DNA from: JACNIZ01 sp964344765 | GTDB lineage: Bacteria > Planctomycetota > UBA1135 | NCBI GenBank assembly: GCA_964344765.1 | Contig: CAYFOM010000004.1 | Span: 1 to 64,000 of the forward strand | Reading direction: 5' to 3' | Length of the DNA: 64,000 nucleotides | Shown here: positions 1 to 7,754 of the stretch, one piece after another | Layout: the number at the start of each line of letters is the position of its first letter | Numbering within the stretch: the first letter of the stretch is position 1 | Translations under genes and position numbers: made by a program | Notes under the pieces: generated by a model | What the model was told of the DNA's origin: nothing | The model's input: the letters and a program-made list of their open reading frames with translations, nothing else | Database searches by the model: none

Positions 1-2
1 GA

Positions 3-242
3 CAGGGCGGTTGCAGGGACGAGGGAATTTACAGAAAGGATGTTACGCTAACAAAGAATGTTCTGGTCGAGCTTCGACACCCTAAAAGTGAGGAAATTAC
101 CGGCTTAATTGAGGACAGGGGACTGAACTCAATGGACTACACTAAATGGGGGCGGTATCGCTTCTATGTTGCCCCCAATGACCTAGAGCCAAGTGAGGAT
201 TTGTTGGAAAACCTATTCCGGAGAGCATTTGAATCCTCCTGA
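3..242 (+). CDS. C-terminal end of a truncated protein, unknown
   Basis: An open frame enters from the left edge and ends at TGA 240-242, giving the last 79 residues of a protein whose start lies outside the window. The visible tail is mixed alpha/beta in character and contains RGLNSMDYTKWGRYRFYV, then an acidic helix ending in LFRRAFESS. The pattern (beta strands, then a short final helix) recalls C-terminal DUF5655-type domains found in restriction-like and predicted-transport proteins, but that is only a resemblance. It reads in the same direction as the defence-like operon downstream and shares its lower GC, so it may belong to the same accessory island. Confidence 0.55.
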   Translation, partial: QGGCRDEGIYRKDVTLTKNVLVELRHPKSEEITGLIEDRGLNSMDYTKWGRYRFYVAPNDLEPSEDLLENLFRRAFESS

Positions 243-1102
243 TCTGTTTATCCCGCTGCTGGACCCGATCTCGGCTGCGCCAGTCCTGGTTAGCAGCCAT
301 CCCGTTACTTACCACTTGAAACTGAGGAATGATGAGCGAATTTAAATTCTTAGTAAAAGGGTCATCAGAAACCCGATATGAAGTCACCTTTGAAATGCAC
401 CTCGTAGCCGGGCCAGTTCGAGTAGCGTTGTCCTCTTGGTGCTTCCAGCCGCCTTTACGGCAATTATCTAAGTCTTTTGGGAGCTGGCAGCTTGTTCGGT
501 GACCAACCTGCTTGTAATCCCAGGGCTTCAGAGGAAGGCCTAACCAACGAGATTTAAGGTGATATTCCGCCAAATTTTTCCTGGAATTTTGTCAATTAAT
601 TGCGGGCTCTATCTATGGGGGCCAATTTTTACTTTTACTCTTTCATTTATTCAGATCTAGGTAAATTCCCTCACTTCTAACCTCTACGACTGGTTATTTT
701 GAAGTTTCCCCAGCTATCCCCCCTGCTGGACTATCATTCGGTTAGATCCGAAGTCTCTGCCAATGGGGTAAGCTCACACTTCCTAAGCGGCATTGAAACT
801 TCAAGCTAAATCTTACGAGACGGTTGGCAAGACCCGCAGCGCTGACTCGTTAGTTGGGATGCCTAAGTTGCCGTGGACTGAAACAATTCCAGTTTGTGTT
901 TCCGTGGGTACTGTGGACCAATTTTCGCAAAGGAGTAGCGAAATTCATATTGGATTAATGGAGCTCAAAAAGGCTCTTGCTCGTGTTGAGGAAGCGAAAA
1001 CGAAGTTGCAAACTAAACTGTTCAAGAAGGCACTTGCTAGAGATGGATTAAGACTCTGGCTGATAGATCCTATTTTGAATCTGCCAAACCCGCCGAATCG
1101 TC
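243..1102. other. Gene-poor stretch before the defence-like operon
   Basis: About 860 bases between the truncated gene and the helicase hold no convincing full-length gene. The left part contains a small frame resembling a decayed SWIM-type protein (332-557) and the right part a doubtful 58-residue frame (958-1134). The middle (about 560-790) is AT-rich with short palindromes such as CAATTAATTG near 594. I could not place a clear promoter for the downstream operon, though it must lie here if the operon is independently transcribed. Confidence 0.5.
332..557 (+). pseudogene. Possible decayed SWIM-like small gene
   Basis: An ATG at 332, preceded by GAGG, opens a frame beginning MSEFKFLVKGSSETRYEVTF, which closely resembles the N-terminus of small stand-alone SWIM proteins (a beta hairpin of the form FxVxGSSxxxYxVTF). 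The frame ends at TGA 500-502 after 56 residues. Moving one base at about 428 gives a continuation CPLGASSRLYGNYLSLLGAG to TAA 555-557, which follows the spacing of the SWIM CxC-PAG-xxG-CKH-xxLLxG signature but with most zinc ligands replaced. I read it as a frameshifted, degenerate copy. The alternative is chance similarity. Confidence 0.3.
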
Positions 1103-1134
1103 GTGTTAAAGGTGAAAGACCAAATTTACGCTGA
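958..1134 (+). CDS. Doubtful 58-residue charged ORF
   Basis: A frame from ATG 958 (it can be extended to TTG 793) ends at TGA 1132-1134, overlapping the helicase start by 32 bp in another frame. The product begins MELKKALARVEEAKTKLQTK, a short amphipathic helix, and has no recognisable domain. No good ribosome-binding site is visible. It may be a small leader-type protein coupled to the helicase, or simply a chance frame; I lean to the latter. Confidence 0.2.
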   Translation: MELKKALARVEEAKTKLQTKLFKKALARDGLRLWLIDPILNLPNPPNRRVKGERPNLR

Positions 1135-4100
1135 ATTACAGGGAGCGTTGCGCGGTCTGAGTGAACCTGAGCTCCGCCGTAGGACTGAGTTTGAGGCCAG
1201 CGCAGTACGGCGGTGCCTTAATCAGCTTCAAGACGAGGGCATTGTCCGAAAACGGTCCGGGAAATGGACTCTTGTCGAGCGGCAGGTACAACAGTTTAAA
1301 GAGGCGTCAACTCCGGCTGCTGAAGCTCCGACCGGTGTGGAAATTCTGCGAAATTTGTGTCGGTTTCATGCTGATGTTGTGAAAGAGATAAACTCCAGCA
1401 AAGTCGAGTTTTGCGAAGATGATGCGGAGCTCAAGTCCCAAATTCGTGAGCCGGTGGATTGGAATCGGTTTGCGCATGGGGAGGTCGCGATCCCTCGGCA
1501 ACGTCTACCGATGGCTTATTCAGCGAGCAGCAAGGAGAGAGTTGTCATATGCGGGCCCTTACACCATGTAGTCCGAAGAAAGCGGAATGGTTCGACTGAG
1601 CACATCTGGCTTCCGGTGTTCTTGGCTCATGCGAAGCCGATCCGCAGGCAGGACGAAGTGCTCTTTCTGAGGGACGGTGAGGTAGAGCTTAATCTTGCTT
1701 GGACGGAGGAAATGTATGGGAGAGGTGATGAAGACCTCCTTGAAGACCTACTAATTCGTTTAGGGATGCTTAGGGAGCGAGAGCAAGGGACACTTGACCA
1801 CGTCTCAGCGCGCCACTTCGGCGAATGCTGGCGTGCGCTTGAGCGACAAGCCCACGAGCATCCATGGGTGAGGCAGAGGAATTTGCTTGCCCCTGCGGAA
1901 GAGTGGGATCTCCGCAAGGAGCGGCGTGAGGGCATCCATCCCGTAGTCCTCCTTTTTAGGGAGAAACAGTCAGTATTTACTAAGGGGCTCATAGAGGATC
2001 TTCGCGCCATTTCCGAGGTCAAAGAATCTGAGCTCTTATCAAGCGCTTTGGCATCGCTTGTGCCTGAATGCGCAAGAAATTCGGACAGTGGTACGAAATC
2101 GTCGGATTTAGTTTCAATAGTTGAGTTCTCTACGCTAAATCCCTTGCAAGCGGAAGCGGCAAAGGAAGCATTCCATGCTCCTCTAACGGTTGTTCAAGGC
2201 CCGCCAGGGACGGGAAAAAGCACGGTCGTGCGAAGTGCTCTTCTGACTCTTGGGGTTCATGGCAAGACTGCAATTTTCGGTAGTACCAATCACAAGGCAG
2301 TTGATGCAGTCGTGGAGACGATGAACCAGCGTATTGATACCGGGTCCCTCGTCGCCGACTTGAGGGAAAGCAATCGTTGGACGCAGCTCTTGTTGGCTAA
2401 TCTTGACGACAGTCGGAGTGCTGAAGGCTTGGATCTGGAGCAGGTTCTGATTGACCTTGGATCCCTAGATCAATCGATAGAATCAAGTTTAGCTGGGGTG
2501 CGTGAAACTCTGGAAATTGGGGACCGAATGGTTGAGAAGCGTGAGCGTATTGCGCGCCTCGGTAACCAAGTTGGTCATTGGGCCGACCAGCTTTCATGTC
2601 TCACCCTTCCGGTCCAAGAGAAGGACTATGAGCTCCGACAGGGCAGGAGAAGTGATCTTTCCGTGATTCGCCAAATGCAATTTCATTGGCTCAGGTGGCG
2701 TAAGCTCTCACAGCTCCGCCGACTTTGGCCGACCAAGCCGCCGCCGTCGCGGAAGTTGGCGCGCGCCCTTCTCGATGGCAAGCTTGATATGCATGAGTTG
2801 GCCTCCTTGGAGCAGCTTGCTGGTGCGTCCATACCGCTAGAGGAGTGGGCCGTTCGAGTAGCTGAAAGTGTGGAACGCAAGGCTGGCAAGGTTGACCAGT
2901 TCATTGGGCGATTGCCGGCAGTATGGGCAAATGGTGTAAGAGAAAGGGGGCAGGCTATCGCGGAGATACGAAACAACGTCGGCTTCACTGGGGCGGCTGG
3001 CCAGAGACGAGAGGAAGTTGAGCTACGGCGGCTAAGCGAATTACTTCCTGGGCTGCCTTTGTGGACAGTGACAAACCTATCTGTACGAAGAGAAGTTCCC
3101 CGTCGAGCAGCAGCGTTTGACCTTGCGATTATTGACGAAGCTGGGCAGTGTAATCCTGCAGCAGTGCTTCCATTGCTATTCCGCTCAAAACGGGCCATGT
3201 TTGTCGGTGATCCTCAGCAGCTCCGGCCAATTGGATCACTTGCACGTAATAAAGAAGAGTTTCTACGAAGGAAATATGGCTTCTCTGGCACGGAGTTCAG
3301 CCGCTTTGCTTTCTCCGGTCGTTCAGCTTACGACCTTGCCAATGACGCCTTGGTTGAAAGTGATGGCCATGCCTTCCTTTTACGGGAACACTATCGTTGC
3401 CACCCAGCGATCGCGAGTTTCTTTAATAGTCAATTTTACGATGGTCAGCTAATTGTGCGCACCAGCGCTGGGCGTCAAAAAGGCTCGAGACAGGGAATTA
3501 GCTGGACCCATGTTCAGGGTGGCTCACAGGTTCACGGGTCCAGCCGGTGGCACCCTCCGCAAGTGGAATCGATCGTGGCTGAACTCGAGAGTCTAGATGA
3601 ACGCGGCTTTGACGGAACAGTAGGGGTCGTCACCCCGTTTAGGGAGCACGCAAAGAGGATTCGAGATCGCGCCCACCAGGCCTTGGGCCCATCACGCCTT
3701 AAGCGGTGGGACTTTATTTGTGAAACGGCAGATAAGTTCCAAGGGGGCGAACGAGATCTAATTCTGTTTGGCTTGGTGGGGGGGGGCGAAGCCGCGACGG
3801 CTACCCCGAAGTTTTACTTGCGTGAGCGAAATCGATTTAACGTGGCTGTGAGCCGTGCGAAGGTTCACCTGCACGTGTTCGGTGATGAGAAATGGGCACA
3901 GAGCTGTGGCATTTCTGTCCTCTCGGATTTATTGGCCGCTGCCCGGGCTGCCGAATCCGGATTAGATACTGCGGTGAGGAATGACCTGGTTGGGCCAGTT
4001 TGGGAGCCTAGGCTTGCAGAAGAGCTTCAGGCTCATGGCATTGAATTCAGGCAGCAGTATCCATCGCAAGGCTTTTTCCTAGACTTTGCCCTATTTCCAT

Positions 4101-4315
4101 CGGACGGAAGAAAAGTAAATGTCGAAGTGGATGGAGAATCCTACCATCGCGACCGCGATGGCAATCTCAGAGCAGAGGATGTCAGACGAGATCTAATTCT
4201 CAGGTCTGATGGCTGGACGGTTCAGCGTTTTTGGGTTTACGAGCTTCGTGAAAACATGGAGGCCTGCATTTCAAAGATCCAAAAACTTCTTTCCCCAACA
4301 AAACAACCGGATTGA
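1103..4315 (+). CDS. UPF1-like SF1 helicase with winged-helix N-terminus and Vsr/DUF559-like nuclease C-terminus
   Basis: This 1070-residue protein is the first gene of a five-gene operon. Residues about 3-55 look like a winged-helix DNA-binding module. The SF1 core has Walker A VVQGPPGTGKST (about 363), Walker B IIDEAGQCNP (about 673), motif III VGDPQQLRPIGS, motif IV REHYRCHP (about 758), motif V CETADKFQGGERD (about 873) and motif VI NVAVSRAK (about 911), which is the UPF1/Dna2 (AAA_11/AAA_12) pattern. Residues about 985-1060 contain LDFALF, NVEVDGESYH and a D..R...L...GW.V.R pattern, the signature of the DUF559/MTES_1575 Vsr-like endonuclease fold. It should unwind nucleic acid and cut it. 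The start is GTG 1103 or GTG 1112; TGA at 1076 closes the frame upstream. Membership of the helicase family is certain; its role in defence is inferred from its partners. Confidence 0.9.
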   Translation: MLKVKDQIYAELQGALRGLSEPELRRRTEFEASAVRRCLNQLQDEGIVRKRSGKWTLVERQVQQFKEASTPAAEAPTGVEILRNLCRFHADVVKEINSSKVEFCEDDAELKSQIREPVDWNRFAHGEVAIPRQRLPMAYSASSKERVVICGPLHHVVRRKRNGSTEHIWLPVFLAHAKPIRRQDEVLFLRDGEVELNLAWTEEMYGRGDEDLLEDLLIRLGMLREREQGTLDHVSARHFGECWRALERQAHEHPWVRQRNLLAPAEEWDLRKERREGIHPVVLLFREKQSVFTKGLIEDLRAISEVKESELLSSALASLVPECARNSDSGTKSSDLVSIVEFSTLNPLQAEAAKEAFHAPLTVVQGPPGTGKSTVVRSALLTLGVHGKTAIFGSTNHKAVDAVVETMNQRIDTGSLVADLRESNRWTQLLLANLDDSRSAEGLDLEQVLIDLGSLDQSIESSLAGVRETLEIGDRMVEKRERIARLGNQVGHWADQLSCLTLPVQEKDYELRQGRRSDLSVIRQMQFHWLRWRKLSQLRRLWPTKPPPSRKLARALLDGKLDMHELASLEQLAGASIPLEEWAVRVAESVERKAGKVDQFIGRLPAVWANGVRERGQAIAEIRNNVGFTGAAGQRREEVELRRLSELLPGLPLWTVTNLSVRREVPRRAAAFDLAIIDEAGQCNPAAVLPLLFRSKRAMFVGDPQQLRPIGSLARNKEEFLRRKYGFSGTEFSRFAFSGRSAYDLANDALVESDGHAFLLREHYRCHPAIASFFNSQFYDGQLIVRTSAGRQKGSRQGISWTHVQGGSQVHGSSRWHPPQVESIVAELESLDERGFDGTVGVVTPFREHAKRIRDRAHQALGPSRLKRWDFICETADKFQGGERDLILFGLVGGGEAATATPKFYLRERNRFNVAVSRAKVHLHVFGDEKWAQSCGISVLSDLLAAARAAESGLDTAVRNDLVGPVWEPRLAEELQAHGIEFRQQYPSQGFFLDFALFPSDGRKVNVEVDGESYHRDRDGNLRAEDVRRDLILRSDGWTVQRFWVYELRENMEACISKIQKLLSPTKQPD

Positions 4316-4320
4316 GTGAT

Positions 4321-5790
4321 ATGGCTAAAAAGAGACTCGTTGAGACAGGCGCATCTCCCCGTTACCTAACTTTCATGATAGGTCTTGGCGCCGTTGCAGT
4401 TTTAGGGCAGGGCTTATCGATGCGGGCTCTGGCTGGCTTTCACGATGAGAAGGCAATTTGGGACGCACGTGAGGAAAAGCGTGACGAGCTGGTCGTCGAG
4501 TTAAATGAGCTTCAAGGTCAGGCAGTGAGAGCACGGGCCACCGAAGTGAATGCAGTTGCTGAGAAAGAGCAGGCGGAACGGGAATTTGCCGAAGTGCAGG
4601 CCAAGCTTGTTTCGGAGCGTACGCGGTTGCTTGAGGCCCGCGATACTTATTCGCGAACGGTAGATTCAACAGCCGAGCTTGCAGCAAATGCGGAGGGACT
4701 AGCAAAGCGCATTGAGGTCCTTAAGGAAGAGCAGAAGAGGATGATCCAGCAGAACGCCGCGTTGGAGATTGCGGGTCAAGAGTTAGGCGAGGTGAAGCAG
4801 GAGCTGAACAGTAAGCAAGCGCAGGTTGCCGAGTTAGAGGGGCGGCAGAGCCGGTTACTTTCCGAGCTCAACACGGCTCAGGTTGCCTTGCTTGATGAAA
4901 GGGGGGCTTTAGGGGAGGTCCAGCAGGAGCTAGCTGGAGCGCGAGCGGTAATTGCAGAAGGTCGCCAAGTTGAACTTGACCTGACCAACGCTAAAAATGA
5001 ACTAAAAGATTTACAGGAGAAAATTGTGGTTGAGAAGGCCGCACAGGCTTTGGCGATTTCAGCTAAGGAAAATATTGCTAACGATATTAGTGAGCTTCAA
5101 TCAGAACTTCAGGAGCTTCGTGATGATCGAAGGAAAGAGCAAGCCGAGTATGTAAAGCTTGCACGAGAGCATAGCTCAGTGTTGAGTGAACTTGATATCT
5201 TGCGTCCCCTGCGGTCAGAGCTAGTAGCGGAGGTGGAAGAGCTTGGTCAAGGTACAGCAAGGCTAAAGGAGCTTGCGCTGGATTTGGAGGGCAAGCTAGC
5301 ATCTCGCCCAGGTGTTGAAGCCGAATTAGGCAAGATGAAATCCGAAAAACAGGATTTAATCGGGGAAATTGAAGGGCTTCGCAAGGAGCATCTCAGCCTA
5401 AGCGAATCCCTGGCTTCAATTAAGTCCGATGAGGCTGCAAGGGGGAATCGGCTATCCGACCTCCAATTACGATTGGGGGAATTAGAGGGCACCATTGCTC
5501 TCCGTGAAGCGGAGGTGGCAAGTTTGGAACCACTCCGGGAACAGGTACGCAGTTTGTTGGCCAGGAAGAGCTCCATTCAGGAGGATTTGGAAAATTTGAA
5601 TGCGCAGAGGAAGGAGAGCGCTTCCGAGTTAGAGGCCGCTCGATCACAAATCCATGCATATGAGGAACAGGTATTTTGGCAGTTGAAGCAATTGGCAGAG
5701 GCGATCGGTACCGTTTTGGAGACACCGGCTAGCGAGAATAAAAGTGGCTCGATACCTAAAAACGATTCAGAGTCCGAGGAGGATCAGTAA
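4321..5790 (+). CDS. Membrane-anchored long coiled-coil protein
   Basis: This 489-residue protein (start ATG 4321; a TTG at 4312 overlapping the helicase stop is the alternative) has one hydrophobic segment at about residues 15-37 (YLTFMIGLGAVAVLGQGLSM), after a short basic N-terminus. The remainder is an almost uninterrupted heptad-rich, Glu/Leu/Arg coiled coil of some 400 residues with no enzymatic motif. The predicted topology is a single-pass inner-membrane anchor with a long cytoplasmic rod. Its TAA overlaps the ATG of the next gene (TAATG), which is also a TM plus coiled-coil protein, so the two probably assemble together. ZorA-like proteins share the anchor-plus-rod idea, but no MotA-type multi-TM domain is present. 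Confidence 0.8.
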   Translation: MAKKRLVETGASPRYLTFMIGLGAVAVLGQGLSMRALAGFHDEKAIWDAREEKRDELVVELNELQGQAVRARATEVNAVAEKEQAEREFAEVQAKLVSERTRLLEARDTYSRTVDSTAELAANAEGLAKRIEVLKEEQKRMIQQNAALEIAGQELGEVKQELNSKQAQVAELEGRQSRLLSELNTAQVALLDERGALGEVQQELAGARAVIAEGRQVELDLTNAKNELKDLQEKIVVEKAAQALAISAKENIANDISELQSELQELRDDRRKEQAEYVKLAREHSSVLSELDILRPLRSELVAEVEELGQGTARLKELALDLEGKLASRPGVEAELGKMKSEKQDLIGEIEGLRKEHLSLSESLASIKSDEAARGNRLSDLQLRLGELEGTIALREAEVASLEPLREQVRSLLARKSSIQEDLENLNAQRKESASELEAARSQIHAYEEQVFWQLKQLAEAIGTVLETPASENKSGSIPKNDSESEEDQ

Positions 5791-7754
5791 TGGACTGGGA
5801 CACGATTCTTTATCTTTCAATTATTGGAACTGCCATCACTTTGGCGATTGTGACCCTTGTGACTGGCCTCGGCATACGGCACAAGCGAGAATTACCAAAA
5901 CTCCCAATTAAGGAGAGCATTGCCGCCCTGAAGATGGAGCGTGAACGAGAAGAGGTCGAGCTCGGACAGATTGAGGATGAACTCGCGGAGGCACGTATGG
6001 ATATACACGAGGGCACGCGGGTCCGTGAATACCTTGAAAATGCTCGGCCTGAAATGGAAAGGCTTCAGGCGGAAACTCGCGAGTATCAGGATTCAAAGGC
6101 CCAAGCAGAGCGTGAATTTGCGTCAGTTGTTGAGGAAAAGGATCGCCTTGCCCAGGAAGTGGATGATTCCGAAGAGGAGAGAAACCGGTTGTCTGAGGAA
6201 ATTGCGCCACTTCGAGTCGACCTTGCCGAAACGAAAGCTCGACTTGAAAGAGCGAAAGAGGACTTAGAAGACTATGAAGAGAAGCGTGAGGAGCTCCATA
6301 CTTTAGAGGCGAAGCTTCCTGGCCTTCGTGAGGAATACGACTCTTTGCAGAGTTCCGTTACAGTCGATAAGGAAGAGTCCGTACGACTACAGGATAATCT
6401 GCTAAAGCTAAAGGAGGAGCAGGCACGTGTGGTCGGCGAGGTTGAAGCCCGCACTATCGAGATTGAGAGGCTAGTAAAGGAAGAGGAACGTCGCATTCAG
6501 TCAATCGAGGAGCTGAAGCGCGTGCATGCGAGTGCCGGCGGAGTAGACGAATCCGTTGACTCGCGCCAGGACTTATGGATCCCATGTTTCCCTAAGCGGC
6601 GTGAGGCTGGCGGGGTTCAAGAGGAAACTCAACGACTTCAGGCGATGCGCGACCAGCTTCAGAAAGCCGGGGTTCGTTTCTCAGAGCGCACGGTATGGTC
6701 GTTCCATACTGCGCTCAAGGTTCAAGATATTAGCCCGTTAACAGTCCTCGCCGGGATTAGTGGTACAGGCAAGAGTTTGCTGCCCGCCCTGTATGCAAGG
6801 TGTATGGGCATTCATTTTTTGAACCTGCCTGTTCAACCCGGATGGAACTCTCCGCAAGATCTATTTGGTTTCTACAACTACATTGAGCACAAGTTCAAGG
6901 CAACGCCACTTGCGCGAGCGCTTGTGCAGTTTGACGGGCGGAATCGGCATAAATGGCCGTTACCGGAGGAAAACATTTGCCTCGATGACCAAGTTCTTCT
7001 TGTTCTGTTAGATGAGATGAATCTGGCGCGAGTTGAGTATTATTTTTCGGAGCTCCTCTCACGTTTAGAGGTGCGCAGGTCCATCAATGAACACGACGTT
7101 CGTGCTCGATCTTCGGTTGAAATCCCTCTCGAGATCGGACATGCGCTTCGACGCACCGAAAATGGTGTGGAAGACCTCTCAGTCTCCGTTTACCCAGGAG
7201 AGAACGTGCTATTCACTGGCACGATGAATGAAGACGAGTCGACGATGTCGCTTTCGGATAAAGTCCTAGACCGAGCAACGGTTTTGCGATTCGGGCGACC
7301 AAAGGAAACTGTTACATCTCAGCCGGACATCTCGAAAATTTCAGCATCTGCGCCGCTCGCCTTGGAGGTCTGGAAGGAATGGCTCAAGCCTCGCGCTCTT
7401 CATGGAGAGGTTAAACAAGCCGCCAAATTCTTAGAAGATGTGCTGGCAAGTGCCGGATCGCCGATTGGGCATCGCGTTCCGCAGGGGATTGAGCAGTACA
7501 TTGCACTTTACCCGGGAACTGGGCGTGTTGCTCAGCAGCGAGCACTCTGTGACCAAATTGAGCAGAAGATCCTTCCAAAGTTGAGAGGGCGTGAGTTGAG
7601 TTCAATTGATAGAGCATTGGATGGCCTAATTTCCATTGCCCGTGAGCATGACGAGGAGCAATTGCTAGAGAATGCGATCCTTAAAGGGCGCGATAATGCT
7701 CTGGAAGGGACCTTTATTTGGCAAGGCTTAGACCGACCGGACCCTGAAGAATGA
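5790..7754 (+). CDS. Membrane-anchored coiled-coil McrB-like AAA+ NTPase
   Basis: This 654-residue protein begins with a transmembrane helix (about 6-28, ILYLSIIGTAITLAIVTLV), followed by a coiled coil to about residue 255 and an McrB-family AAA+ module. Walker A is LAGISGTGKS (about 321-330), Walker B is VLLDEMNLARVEYYFSELL (about 404-422), and the following strand reads FTGTMNEDESTMSLSDKVLD (about 475), the GTxNxDExT..SDKVLDRA variant of the McrB family. McrB proteins form GTP- or ATP-driven hexamers that activate a partner nuclease. Here the ring would be tethered to the membrane. An AGGAGGA ribosome-binding site lies just upstream, and the stop overlaps the next start by 4 bp. The nucleotide preference cannot be read from sequence. 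Confidence 0.88.
   Translation: MDWDTILYLSIIGTAITLAIVTLVTGLGIRHKRELPKLPIKESIAALKMEREREEVELGQIEDELAEARMDIHEGTRVREYLENARPEMERLQAETREYQDSKAQAEREFASVVEEKDRLAQEVDDSEEERNRLSEEIAPLRVDLAETKARLERAKEDLEDYEEKREELHTLEAKLPGLREEYDSLQSSVTVDKEESVRLQDNLLKLKEEQARVVGEVEARTIEIERLVKEEERRIQSIEELKRVHASAGGVDESVDSRQDLWIPCFPKRREAGGVQEETQRLQAMRDQLQKAGVRFSERTVWSFHTALKVQDISPLTVLAGISGTGKSLLPALYARCMGIHFLNLPVQPGWNSPQDLFGFYNYIEHKFKATPLARALVQFDGRNRHKWPLPEENICLDDQVLLVLLDEMNLARVEYYFSELLSRLEVRRSINEHDVRARSSVEIPLEIGHALRRTENGVEDLSVSVYPGENVLFTGTMNEDESTMSLSDKVLDRATVLRFGRPKETVTSQPDISKISASAPLALEVWKEWLKPRALHGEVKQAAKFLEDVLASAGSPIGHRVPQGIEQYIALYPGTGRVAQQRALCDQIEQKILPKLRGRELSSIDRALDGLISIAREHDEEQLLENAILKGRDNALEGTFIWQGLDRPDPEE

Noticed and set aside
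142..573. 143-residue minus-strand frame
   Set aside because: It runs antisense through the truncated CDS and the SWIM-like frame, has no recognisable domain and no ribosome-binding site.
793..957. TTG-initiated extension of the 58-residue frame before the helicase
   Set aside because: No domain content, rare start codon, no ribosome-binding site; only the ATG 958 portion is listed, at low confidence.
4321..7754. Zorya-type (ZorA/ZorB) assignment for the anchored coiled-coil proteins
   Set aside because: No MotA-like multi-TM domain and no OmpA-like peptidoglycan-binding domain; the AAA+ partner is McrB-like.
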